Positions 7,006 to 14,563 of a DNA stretch of 35,989 nt are shown here, piece by piece. The notes below the pieces were generated by a model that saw nothing but the letters and a program-made list of their open reading frames with translations, searched no databases and was not told the DNA's origin. A program made the translations under genes and the position numbers. This DNA comes from a virus, in IMG/VR virus record IMGVR_UViG_3300046167_000263, positions 1 to 35,989 of that record; one strand, given 5' to 3'. The first letter of the stretch is position 1, and every line of letters begins with the position of its first letter.

Positions 7006-8112
7006 ATGACAGACAAAATCGCAACTGCTAACGCTGAGGCAGACCAAAGTTCAGTGGACAATACTAATATATCCGTCGCGGATCTTGCAGCCCGGAGGCT
7101 TGGAGGACTAACTCAAGGATTAGATATCCCTGAAGTAAGTAATTCAGAACCCGATGCAGAGGTAACCGAGGAAGTAACCGAAGGGGTAGCCGAAGAGGAA
7201 ATTGAGGAATCAGTTGAGTCAGAGGAAACCGAAGAGGAAGCAACCGAAGAAGCTGAAGGATCCGAAGATGTTCTTTCACAGTTGGACCTGGACGATATGT
7301 CCGAGGATGATTTGCGTGAACTAGCTGACAAGTTAGGCAGCCGTGCTGTAGCTCGATTCGGAGAATTGACTGCAAAACGTAAAGCTGCCGAAGAACGACT
7401 TGCTCAGATGGAAGCCAAGCTACAAGAAAAACCCAACCCGCTAGAGACCAAGAAGGTCGACAACAACCCTTACAGCAACCTTGACTCCGTCGATAAGTTG
7501 CAGGATAAGGCACAGGAAGTCGAGCAAGTAGTCGAGTGGGCGGAGGATATTCTATTCGAGAGTGATGGCTACGCAGCAGATGATGTAGTAACCGAGATTG
7601 AAGGTAAGGAGTGGACTAAGAAGGACGTGCGGCAGGCTTTGTTAAAGGCTCGTAAAGCACAGAAAACTTTTCTCCCTGATCAGCTCAACAAGGTTCAGGC
7701 ACAGATCCAAGGAGAGCAGCTTGCTGATTCCTTCTCTGATCGTGCTCGAAAAGAACTTAGTTGGCTAGAGGGTGAGGACAATGACTTACGCAAACAATTC
7801 GAGGCTACGGTAGGCGACGACCGCTTCAAGAAAATAAAGACAGTTATCAAGCGTGAAGCCCCCGAAGTAGCAGCGCAATTGGATTATTGGTTCGCTCACG
7901 CTACAAACAGCATCTATGGGCGCAAGCCAGTAGAGAGCAAGAAAACATCACCTGTACTTAACCCGTCAAAGACAGGGACACCATCCTCGGCTAAACCAGA
8001 GAAGACTTCGACAAGAACAGCCAAAGCTATCAAGGAATTGGAAGCTAGGTTCAGAGAGTCGGGTAGTGCTCGCGATTTTGCAGAACTCCGAAAATTCAAA
8101 ATGGGACAATAG
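7006..8112 (+). CDS. Putative capsid scaffolding protein
   Basis: This 368-aa, very acidic protein has long stretches of Glu/Val/Thr (residues ~45-90, e.g. EVTEEVTEGVAEEEIEESVE) and a helical coiled-coil-like middle (~100-250). Its C-terminus is basic and Lys/Ser-rich. Scaffolds of T7- and P22-like phages have this composition and lie just upstream of the major capsid gene, as here. The ATG at 7006 is chosen; a GTG at 6994 is in frame. The role would be to template capsid assembly inside the prohead and then leave. Identification is by composition and synteny. Confidence 0.8.
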   Translation: MTDKIATANAEADQSSVDNTNISVADLAARRLGGLTQGLDIPEVSNSEPDAEVTEEVTEGVAEEEIEESVESEETEEEATEEAEGSEDVLSQLDLDDMSEDDLRELADKLGSRAVARFGELTAKRKAAEERLAQMEAKLQEKPNPLETKKVDNNPYSNLDSVDKLQDKAQEVEQVVEWAEDILFESDGYAADDVVTEIEGKEWTKKDVRQALLKARKAQKTFLPDQLNKVQAQIQGEQLADSFSDRARKELSWLEGEDNDLRKQFEATVGDDRFKKIKTVIKREAPEVAAQLDYWFAHATNSIYGRKPVESKKTSPVLNPSKTGTPSSAKPEKTSTRTAKAIKELEARFRESGSARDFAELRKFKMGQ

Positions 8113-8147
8113 TTCCGAAACTTATTAACAACTAATCACAATATATT

Positions 8148-9134
8148 ATGTCATTCTCAAATACATACGACACAACTAATCCCGGTTCTGGGGTATCTAA
8201 CCGCGAGGACCTTACTGATGTCCTCACTATCCTTGCTCCTGAAGAAACACCAGTTCTTTCTTCTGCGAACAAATCCAAAGCAAATGCTACTTTCGTAGAG
8301 TGGACTGTTGACGGCCTTGCGGACGTTAACACTGCCGGTATCCGCGAGGGTGCTGACGTTAGTGCATTCACTGACAAGTTCTCTGGACGTGCTCGTCTTG
8401 GTAACTACGTTCAAAAGTTCCGCCGTGACTTCCAGGTTTCTGACCTGCAAGAAGCTGTTGACAGCGTAGGTCCTGCTAAGATCGCACAAGCTGAAGCTAA
8501 GTCCATCCGTGAACTCAAGCGCGACATCGAGGCAACTCTTTGCGGTGCTCAAGCACGTACAGCCGAGAACGGTACTGATACTCCTTACCGTATGGCTGGT
8601 CTTGGTACTTTCATCGACAGTAATGCTGCTGACGCTCTTGTACCTGCTGGTTACAAGACTCCTGCATCCAGCGAGCACACTTCTGGTGACTTCTCCGAGG
8701 ACACTCTTAACTCGCTTATCACTTCGATCTTCCGCGAGAATGGTTCAAGCAACAACCTTATGTTGGTTGCTGACACTGCTCTTCGTCGTGAAGTAAGTGA
8801 CTTCTCTCGTGTCCTTGAAACTGGTCAGAACGACCTCCGCAACGTGAACTACGACGGCGGAAGCTCTACTATCAAGGTATCGGTTGACCTCTACCAAAGC
8901 GATCACGGTATCGTATCTGTTGTAAATATGAACCCTGCTTGCGCTCCTGACACAACTAACAAGGACACAGGCTACCTCATCAACCCTGAGTACTACGGTG
9001 TACACGAACTGATCCCTATGGGTTCGACTCGTCTACCTAACCAAGGTGGTGGTGAGCGCGGCTACGTTGATTGCGCCCTTACATTGGGTGTTTACCAGCC
9101 AGCCGCTCACGGTAAGATTACAGCAATCGCTTAA
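8148..9134 (+). CDS. Major capsid protein, SU10/DUF5309-like
   Basis: This 328-aa protein forms the icosahedral shell. It matches the DUF5309 (SU10 major capsid) pattern in the N-terminal half, with APEETPVLSSANKSKA, then a VEWTVD strand, EGADVSAF, and GNYVQKFRRDFQVSDLQEAV. Position right after the scaffold and even codon use support this. The gene lacks a Shine-Dalgarno sequence; the leader is AT-rich (CAATATATTATG). A hairpin with a U-tract follows the stop, common after a highly expressed capsid gene. The fold is expected to be HK97-type. Confidence 0.92.
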   Translation: MSFSNTYDTTNPGSGVSNREDLTDVLTILAPEETPVLSSANKSKANATFVEWTVDGLADVNTAGIREGADVSAFTDKFSGRARLGNYVQKFRRDFQVSDLQEAVDSVGPAKIAQAEAKSIRELKRDIEATLCGAQARTAENGTDTPYRMAGLGTFIDSNAADALVPAGYKTPASSEHTSGDFSEDTLNSLITSIFRENGSSNNLMLVADTALRREVSDFSRVLETGQNDLRNVNYDGGSSTIKVSVDLYQSDHGIVSVVNMNPACAPDTTNKDTGYLINPEYYGVHELIPMGSTRLPNQGGGERGYVDCALTLGVYQPAAHGKITAIA

Positions 9135-9148
9135 ATCTAATTGATCAA

Positions 9149-9183
9149 GGGTTGGGGGCAAAATGCCCCCGCCCTTTTCTTTT
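9149..9183 (+). terminator. Rho-independent terminator after capsid gene
   Basis: GGGTTGGGGGC at 9149-9159, loop AAAAT and GCCCCCGCCC at 9165-9174 form a strong GC hairpin followed by TTTTCTTTT. It starts 14 bp after the capsid stop. The next gene's ATG (9184) directly follows the U-tract, so its translation depends on read-through. Confidence 0.9.
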
Positions 9184-9492
9184 ATGGATATTGTTATTCC
9201 AAACATCAAGAAGTACTCCGATGGCGAGATTGATCGTGCGTTTATGAACGAGATCAAGAATGGCTTCAAGCTGGAGGCGGCAACCGAGAAGGACCGCTAC
9301 CAACAAGCAGTCAAGGAGGCATCGGAATTAAAAGGCAAGACGCACCCGACCTTGGGCAAGCCTATTGCAACAATGCCAGCGCGTGAGTTCTTCCGCCTGA
9401 CATCTAAATACGGACACGACGAGGTTCACTCGAAGGAGTTCCTACAGAATTACAACAAGCGGTTCCCGGAACTATCACCTAATCAAATCTAA
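9184..9492 (+). CDS. Hypothetical protein downstream of capsid
   Basis: This 102-aa basic, helical protein contains PNIKKYSDGEIDRAFMNEI and TMPAREFFRLTSKYG. An upstream in-frame ATG at 9163 lies inside the terminator stem, so ATG 9184 is preferred. The gene ends in a TAATG overlap with the connector gene. Position suggests a head or neck component. The family is not recognised. Confidence 0.75.
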   Translation: MDIVIPNIKKYSDGEIDRAFMNEIKNGFKLEAATEKDRYQQAVKEASELKGKTHPTLGKPIATMPAREFFRLTSKYGHDEVHSKEFLQNYNKRFPELSPNQI

Positions 9493-10106
9493 TGCAGACG
9501 AAGTCATACGACGATTTACTGGCACTTACAACAGCCCTAATAGGGGCAGGAAGCCTTACGGATCCAGAGAAGGCTCAGATCCTTCAGTTCGTGAATCGAC
9601 GTGCTCACGAGGCATATCAGACCTCTGAGAGCTGGCCTCGATATATGACGGCAGGAGAAGAGAGGACAGTATCAACCAGTCCCGCTCAAACAGTTCCTTA
9701 TACGGAGTCCGCTAAGGATAATATTGCTGAGTTCATTCGGATACATCAGAAGCAACCATTTCTTAATAACTCCGCAAAGGAGTACGAGTTCTATGTGACA
9801 TCCCAAGGTGCTCACATTATGAACGTCAGTAGCAATGAAGCTGGCTCAGTATTTGTTACATACAAAAAAGAGTTCTCTCCATTTACTGCTACATCCACGG
9901 ACATACCACAGGAGTGGTTCTACTTTATCGCACACGGATCATATGCTGACTTCCTACGGGTACAGGGCGAGCAAGAGAAGGCAATTGCTGAAGAGCAAAT
10001 AGCTGCCACTTACCTTGCACTGGAACTGGAGAAAATCGACAACCGTGTAAACAATACTAACCTTGTAAATAGATTCTCAACTTACGTCAGCCGCCAGGCT
10101 CGATAG
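9492..10106 (+). CDS. Putative head-tail connector/adaptor protein
   Basis: This 204-aa protein begins with a helical segment (SYDDLLALTTALIGAGSLTD.., QFVNRRAHEAYQ..SWPRY) and ends in long helices (residues ~140-190), with a beta region between. Phage neck adaptors of the P22 gp4 or T7 gp11 type share this layout and occupy this position just after the capsid gene. It would bind below the portal and anchor the tail. This is inference from synteny and architecture; no catalytic motif is present. Confidence 0.6.
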   Translation: MQTKSYDDLLALTTALIGAGSLTDPEKAQILQFVNRRAHEAYQTSESWPRYMTAGEERTVSTSPAQTVPYTESAKDNIAEFIRIHQKQPFLNNSAKEYEFYVTSQGAHIMNVSSNEAGSVFVTYKKEFSPFTATSTDIPQEWFYFIAHGSYADFLRVQGEQEKAIAEEQIAATYLALELEKIDNRVNNTNLVNRFSTYVSRQAR

Positions 10107-10115
10107 TAACCCCTG

Positions 10116-10124
10116 TGATATAAT
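10116..10124 (+). promoter_or_regulatory. Extended -10 promoter (TGATATAAT)
   Basis: A perfect TGn-TATAAT lies in the 25-bp gap before the gene at 10132. With the usual 6-7 nt spacing, transcription would begin at about 10131, so the mRNA would be leaderless or nearly so. No -35 box is visible. Confidence 0.6.
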
Positions 10125-10131
10125 CAACAAT

Positions 10132-10389
10132 ATGAAATCACGCAATAACGCCCTCGAATTTTCCTCAGTTGGATCCGAAGTACTTGATGCCGGTGACTCC
10201 GTTACAGGCAAACGCTACGGAGCCATTCAGATTATTACTGACGCTAACTTCGGTACTCTTACCGCAAGCAATGTAGACCAGTCCTCTGCTGTACTTACAG
10301 GAGTAGGTATCGGAGCTGGGACAATTATCTACGGGCAGTTCAGTGCCGTAGCAGTCACCAGCGGTCTAGTAATCTGCCACAAGTACTAA
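10132..10389 (+). CDS. Small beta-rich virion protein
   Basis: This 85-aa protein is rich in Gly/Ala/Val/Thr with alternating hydrophobic residues (AIQIITDANFGTLTA.., VTSGLVICHKY), suggesting a compact beta fold like head-decoration or fibre-cap proteins. It has its own promoter with start at or beside the ATG. It sits directly before the fibre gene, one base apart. The exact role is unknown. Confidence 0.65.
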   Translation: MKSRNNALEFSSVGSEVLDAGDSVTGKRYGAIQIITDANFGTLTASNVDQSSAVLTGVGIGAGTIIYGQFSAVAVTSGLVICHKY

Positions 10390-10390
10390 T

Positions 10391-12421
10391 ATGTTCCTTA
10401 GCCTAAAGGGTGCATTAGGTCGTAACCCTATGATCAATAGGGTTGGTCAGAGGCTTCTTCAAGCATTTGAAGGGGCTTCTGCTGCGTATAGTCTACGTAA
10501 CCTAGCTAGTAACATTGCTTCGGTTGTACGTGTAAGACGTGCAAGTGACAACTCCGAGAAGGACTTCTCAGCTGCTGACGTATCCTCTGGTGCAATGACC
10601 TCCTGGGTGAACGCACAAGTAGTCCCACCACTGGACGTTCGTGAGCTGGTAGATGGAGAACGCACAGGTGACCTTGTAGAAGCTGCGGCTGCCTACAGCC
10701 TTCGTAACCTTAGTGCAAGCTACACAGGTGGCGTAGTGGACGTAAGGCGTTCTAGTGACGACGCAGAGGAATCCTTTACTGCGGCTGAGGTTGCTGACGG
10801 GACTCTGACGGATTGGGTTACTGAAGAACAAGTAGGGTGGAATTTGCAACCCACTTGGGATGTTTATGTGGGCGATGGAATAATTGGCTCTCAATCAAGC
10901 ACAGCAACCACCAGCACGCTTTCTTTTACTACTACATCTGGAGCATCATCTATTCGACAAAGTTCAAAGCCAAATCACATTGTTGCTTCATCTGGCGACA
11001 CTGTTGAAATAAATTTAGACGTTTCTGGTTTAGACAGCGATATGAGACTGAGGCTATCTCCACGTAATTCTAATGTTACTTCACTTAATTTTTCAAGTAT
11101 ATCCAATGGAGATAATCAAACACTTTCAGGGACATTGATAGAGGATGCGGGTTATGTCCGTTTTCTTGATTTAGAGGCAACTAGTGGAGCAACTATTACA
11201 ATAAACTCCATCAAAGTAATAGGTAAGTCTGGCTTCGTAACCCAATGGTATGACCAATCAGACAACGACAACCACGCAACTCAAGGGACAGACGCAAGTC
11301 AGCCTAAGATTGTTGATGGTGGTGTGCTTGTGAGTGGTGGGATTGACTTTGATGGGGTTGATGATGAGTTGAAAGCTGCGTCTTTTAGCGCATCTCAACC
11401 AATCACCTCCTTTTCTGTGTTTACTCAAGATTCCGTATCCAGCACCATCTACGGCTCAGGCGGGGGTCACGTCCTCATCACTTCATCTACGAATAAAATC
11501 TCGTTAAACACTGGAACCGCTTTAGTTTCATCTGCGTCTATCTCACTGGGAACACAGGCACTAGTATCTGCTCTAGCAAATTCGACCTCTAGTTTTACTT
11601 ATATCAATGGCGGAAATACCACAACTGGTGATGCTGGAACAACGGGGATTGCTAGTCCTCTAAGACTGGGAAACACTAGTTCAGGTAGGTTTACAAATGG
11701 CAAAATCCAAGAAATCATCATCTACAACTCCGACCAATCGGACAACCGAACAGCATTTGAAGCCAACATCGGTGAGACTTACGGCATCGACCTACCATCT
11801 GGAGTAGACACAGGGTACGACCAAGTGGACGGCTTTGTGGAGACTTGGTATGACCAGTCAGGTAACGGCAGTGATGCTGTGCAGGAGGTAGCTGGAAGCC
11901 AGCCTAAGATTGTTGATGCTGGGTCTTTGGTTTCTGGTGGGTTGGAGTTTGATGGGGTTGATGATTACTTGGGAACATCTACCTTTAGCCTTGCACAGCC
12001 TTATACCACTTTAAGCGTTTCGAAGAGTTTTATTGATAACGCTTCATCTGGACTATTAGCTGTTGCAGCCTCACCAAACGGAGCGCCGTCATTAAATAGT
12101 TTCTATCGAGCTGATAATGGCTTTGCTATCAATGCAGGAGTGACACTAACAACTGCTCCGTCAACAACCTATTCGACCAATACCAGTTACCTGAAAACAT
12201 CGTTATTTAATGGTGCATCTTCTGATATTTCTGTAAATGGAATTTCACAAAGGTTCGGCAATGCGGGTTCGTTTGATGCTTCTGGTTATTTGTACCTGGG
12301 GAACTTTAGCGGCAATCATCTAAACGGCACCATCTCCGAAATCATCATATACAACTCCGACCAGTCAAACAACCGTGAAGCTATCGAAGCTAACATTAAC
12401 AATCAATACGACATTTACTAA
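10391..12421 (+). CDS. Tail fibre/adhesin with two LamG-like domains
   Basis: This 676-aa protein probably recognises the host surface. The N-terminus holds two copies of a ~43-aa module (AAYSLRNL..V-VRR-SD..E-F-AA-V-G..WV) at ~residues 31-73 and 100-143. A ~120-aa Ser/Thr-rich segment (~157-280) follows. Two concanavalin A/LamG-like jelly-roll domains then start at ~281 and ~481. Each begins with (T/E)-WYDQS-N, has QPKIVD-G-LVSGG..FDGVDD-L, and ends with EIIIYNSDQS-NR-A-EANI. LamG domains bind glycans. The ~157-280 segment and parts of the jelly-rolls look more AT-rich than the start, hinting at module exchange. Confidence 0.85.
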   Translation: MFLSLKGALGRNPMINRVGQRLLQAFEGASAAYSLRNLASNIASVVRVRRASDNSEKDFSAADVSSGAMTSWVNAQVVPPLDVRELVDGERTGDLVEAAAAYSLRNLSASYTGGVVDVRRSSDDAEESFTAAEVADGTLTDWVTEEQVGWNLQPTWDVYVGDGIIGSQSSTATTSTLSFTTTSGASSIRQSSKPNHIVASSGDTVEINLDVSGLDSDMRLRLSPRNSNVTSLNFSSISNGDNQTLSGTLIEDAGYVRFLDLEATSGATITINSIKVIGKSGFVTQWYDQSDNDNHATQGTDASQPKIVDGGVLVSGGIDFDGVDDELKAASFSASQPITSFSVFTQDSVSSTIYGSGGGHVLITSSTNKISLNTGTALVSSASISLGTQALVSALANSTSSFTYINGGNTTTGDAGTTGIASPLRLGNTSSGRFTNGKIQEIIIYNSDQSDNRTAFEANIGETYGIDLPSGVDTGYDQVDGFVETWYDQSGNGSDAVQEVAGSQPKIVDAGSLVSGGLEFDGVDDYLGTSTFSLAQPYTTLSVSKSFIDNASSGLLAVAASPNGAPSLNSFYRADNGFAINAGVTLTTAPSTTYSTNTSYLKTSLFNGASSDISVNGISQRFGNAGSFDASGYLYLGNFSGNHLNGTISEIIIYNSDQSNNREAIEANINNQYDIY

Positions 12422-12657
12422 TGTATCTAATCTACACAACTGAACAAGACGCTATCGACCGTGCAGACGAAGAAGGCAAGGAAATCGGCTTCTCCTACTG
12501 GAATGAAGGCAAAGGCACACGCTGGTTGACTAAGCCAGTACCTACTGCGGATGGTATGTGGGCATTGGATGTCTCCGAGTATGACTTGGACGGACTTGAA
12601 GAATCCGCACTAGAGGAATCCTATCGGCCTGTAGAGGCATATTCGGAGGAAATATAA
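12421..12657 (+). CDS. Small acidic protein, unknown
   Basis: This 78-aa acidic protein is not recognised. It starts MYLIYTTEQDAIDRADEEGK and ends in Glu-rich sequence. It overlaps the fibre stop (TAATG), and its own stop overlaps the next start. Small acidic partners after fibre genes can be fibre chaperones, but no motif shows that here. Confidence 0.7.
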   Translation: MYLIYTTEQDAIDRADEEGKEIGFSYWNEGKGTRWLTKPVPTADGMWALDVSEYDLDGLEESALEESYRPVEAYSEEI

Positions 12658-12821
12658 TGGAAGACATAGTGTACAAATCGACAATAGGAACAGGGGGATT
12701 TATCGCCACCATTGAACTCGCACCCGTTAACGAAATACTAGGATTTGTAGTAGGTCTTGCGACCTTTATCTATATGACGGCATCCGCAGTCAAAGTAATC
12801 AAAGAACTCAAAAACAAGTAA
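12657..12821 (+). CDS. Small one-span membrane protein (54 aa)
   Basis: The product has a short polar N-terminus, one hydrophobic segment at ~residues 28-46 (LGFVVGLATFIYMTASAVKV), and a basic Lys-rich end (VIKELKNK). A GGAGGA lies 6 nt before the ATG. It sits directly before the 3TM holin candidate, so it may be a holin partner or lysis accessory such as an antiholin. This is inference from topology and position. Confidence 0.7.
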   Translation: MEDIVYKSTIGTGGFIATIELAPVNEILGFVVGLATFIYMTASAVKVIKELKNK

Positions 12822-12822
12822 T

Positions 12823-13221
12823 ATGACACCAGAACTAATTGCAATGCTCGGAGGAGGCGTAAGCGGTTTCGTAATGAAGCTGGTCGGCGCACAGATGGAG
12901 AACCAGGCCCGTCAGTTTGAGCGTATGCTGGGCAAGCAACAGGGTGCAGATGCGTCAGCTGATGCAGCCGCAAAGCGTGATGCTGGTGTATTGGTCCGTA
13001 GGTTCCTGGTGGTATCCACCGTCTTTGCCATTGTAATAGCCCCATTCGTCTTTGCGTGGACAGACGTAGGGGTAAGCATAGGTAGAGAGACAAACGGCTT
13101 TCTAGGGATATTCAAGGGTGTGCAATGGGACACCGTGCAGGGATTCGTCATTTTACCAGAAATTAGGCAGACTGCCTTAGCCATCGTAGGATTCTACTTT
13201 GGTTCATCCCAAATCAAATAA
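12823..13221 (+). CDS. Putative 3TM holin
   Basis: This 132-aa protein has hydrophobic segments near residues 1-18, 64-86 (RFLVVSTVFAIVIAPFVFAW) and 115-130 (QTALAIVGFYFGSS). An amphipathic Gln/Ala-rich stretch lies between the first two. Length and layout fit the three-transmembrane holin family (GTA_holin_3TM type). It would form membrane holes for lysozyme release. The lysozyme gene is about 6 kb upstream, so the lysis genes are split. It starts one base after the preceding small membrane gene. Confidence 0.75.
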   Translation: MTPELIAMLGGGVSGFVMKLVGAQMENQARQFERMLGKQQGADASADAAAKRDAGVLVRRFLVVSTVFAIVIAPFVFAWTDVGVSIGRETNGFLGIFKGVQWDTVQGFVILPEIRQTALAIVGFYFGSSQIK

Positions 13222-13225
13222 TACT

Positions 13226-13306
13226 ATGTATACTCGAAAACCAGCAAAGGCAGGTAAAGGTTCCTGCGGAGAACGAAAAGGCTGCGGCTGCAAGGATAAA
13301 GGATAA
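13226..13306 (+). CDS. Tiny Cys/Lys/Gly-rich peptide (26 aa)
   Basis: The peptide starts MYTRKPAKAGKGSCGERKGC and has three cysteines in its second half. It is very basic. It shares a TAATG overlap with the next ORF and begins a run of four small basic Cys-containing ORFs. Cysteine spacing could allow metal binding. The function is unknown and the ORF is very short. Confidence 0.5.
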   Translation: MYTRKPAKAGKGSCGERKGCGCKDKG

Positions 13307-13446
13307 TGCCTAAGGACGCTTGCTATAAGAAAGTAAAAGCCCGTTACAAGGTATTCCCATCTGCGTATGCAAGTGGGGCAATTGCCAAGTGCCGGAAGGT
13401 AGGGGCTAAGAACTGGGGAACTAAATCCAAAAGGAAGAAGGTTTGA
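13306..13446 (+). CDS. Small basic Cys/Lys protein, marine-phage family
   Basis: This 46-aa protein begins MPKDACYKKVKARYKVFPSA and has two cysteines and many Lys/Arg. From memory, the pattern ACY-KVK-RYKV-PSAYASGA-..KCRKVGA-NWG recurs in marine phages and large algal viruses, usually without a known role. It starts at a TAATG overlap, and the next ATG directly follows the stop. Confidence 0.7.
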   Translation: MPKDACYKKVKARYKVFPSAYASGAIAKCRKVGAKNWGTKSKRKKV

Positions 13447-13719
13447 ATGGCAGTGCGGAAGACACAGAAGGGAGCCGACCTCAAAAGGTGGTTCAAGGAG
13501 AAGTGGGTAGATGTCCGATCAGGGAAGCCCTGCGGACGACAAGCGGGAGAAGAGCGAGGCACGCCTTATTGCAGACCATCAAAGCGTGTAAGCAAAAGGA
13601 CACCTGTTACTGCCTCCGAGATGACTGCGTCCCAGAAGAAAAGGAAGGTCTCCGAGAAGAAGAAACTAGGGCAGCCAGCAGGCAAGCCCCGCCGTGTTAA
13701 ATCAATCAAGAAAAAGTAA
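13447..13719 (+). CDS. DUF5872-like small basic protein
   Basis: This 90-aa, strongly basic protein has LKRWFKEKWVDVRSGKPCGR near the N-terminus, a second Cys in TPYCRPSKRV, and a Lys-rich tail. The pattern resembles DUF5872, found in marine viruses and phages. It could bind nucleic acid or be a minor virion protein. It is immediately adjacent to its neighbours (ATG right after the previous stop; stop in TAATG). Confidence 0.75.
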   Translation: MAVRKTQKGADLKRWFKEKWVDVRSGKPCGRQAGEERGTPYCRPSKRVSKRTPVTASEMTASQKKRKVSEKKKLGQPAGKPRRVKSIKKK

Positions 13720-13964
13720 TGCCTGACAAATCAAAGATGAAGTGCAACGTACCCCGACGTGAAGTACAGGGCGGTAAGAAGTTCGTCGTGAAGGCTTGCC
13801 AGGGCGGTAAGGAAAAGATCGTCCGATTCGGGGATGCTAATATGAGCATCAAGAAGGATCAGCCAAAACGTAAGAAAAGCTACTGCGCTCGCAGTGGTGG
13901 AATCAAAGGTAAGAGTAATAAATTATCTGCTAACTACTGGAGCCGTAAGGCTTGGAACTGCTAA
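13719..13964 (+). CDS. DUF6321-like small basic protein
   Basis: This 81-aa basic protein has KKFVVKACQGGKEKIVRFGD, NMSIKKDQPKRKKSYCARSG and a C-terminal ..YWSRKAWNC, the typical DUF6321 pattern. It has four cysteines. Members are common in cyanophages, pelagiphages and algal viruses; their role is unknown to me. It closes the run of four small basic ORFs and overlaps the next gene by TAATG. Confidence 0.8.
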   Translation: MPDKSKMKCNVPRREVQGGKKFVVKACQGGKEKIVRFGDANMSIKKDQPKRKKSYCARSGGIKGKSNKLSANYWSRKAWNC

Positions 13965-14563
13965 TGCCTATAAATTCTGTATACTATGATGGATCCCAGT
14001 GCCGGATCTACACTAGCGAAACATCCGCTATTTTGCCCTCCGCTCCATCGGCGGAGCCTTTCTATATTCGGAATGCTGGTCCAGATATACTGGTATTGAA
14101 TCCTGTTTCGGGTCAGACAGTCGAAGGTGTATCATCCTTACAGATGGCGCAGAATGATTGCTTCCTGTTAGTACCACAGGGTAAAAACTGGGTAGCAGTA
14201 TTGCACTCACCGGATAAGCTGACTGTGTCTCAACTGGGGTTCACTAAGGGTGCAGGTGGTGCAGTTACCCAGACTGGTACGATTAACTCCGCCGTCACTT
14301 TAAATAAGCCCTGTGGAAGGATTAACCTAGTTACCCATAACTTCGGTAATAATGACATACAAGCATTTACCCTGAACAATAGCCTCATTGAGGTGGATGA
14401 TGTTATAATCATCAGCTTACGGGACGGTGACGGAAAGCTATACAGCCAAGTTATTGTTAATGATGATGGATCCTGCCAGATTGCAGTAGGAGATGCCCAC
14501 AATCAGAGTACAGGTAATATTGATGTAGTAATTAATTTCGCAATAATCAAGGGAGATAGCTAA
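13964..14563 (+). CDS. Virion-associated beta-structured protein
   Basis: This 199-aa protein has an N-terminal part (~1-90) with short hydrophobic beta strands. Its C-terminal part (~105-199) has GRINLVTHNF.., TLNNSLIEVDDVIIIS and a closing ..IDVVINFAIIK, reminiscent of beta-sandwich fibre or decoration domains. The ATG at 13964 (TAATG) is chosen; the in-frame ATG at 13952 lies inside the preceding gene. It is probably a tail-fibre or appendage part; the family is uncertain. Confidence 0.6.
   Translation: MPINSVYYDGSQCRIYTSETSAILPSAPSAEPFYIRNAGPDILVLNPVSGQTVEGVSSLQMAQNDCFLLVPQGKNWVAVLHSPDKLTVSQLGFTKGAGGAVTQTGTINSAVTLNKPCGRINLVTHNFGNNDIQAFTLNNSLIEVDDVIIISLRDGDGKLYSQVIVNDDGSCQIAVGDAHNQSTGNIDVVINFAIIKGDS

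Noticed and set aside
7064-7513. 149-aa open frame antisense to the scaffold gene
   Set aside because: Its Leu/Pro/Arg-rich sequence is the reverse reading of the scaffold's Glu-rich repeats; no independent signal.
8157-8678. 173-aa open frame antisense to the capsid gene
   Set aside because: It lies wholly inside the well-supported capsid gene, has no recognisable domain and is explained by the capsid codon pattern.
12770-13093. 107-aa antisense frame over the holin
   Set aside because: It is low-complexity and antisense to a well-supported membrane protein gene.
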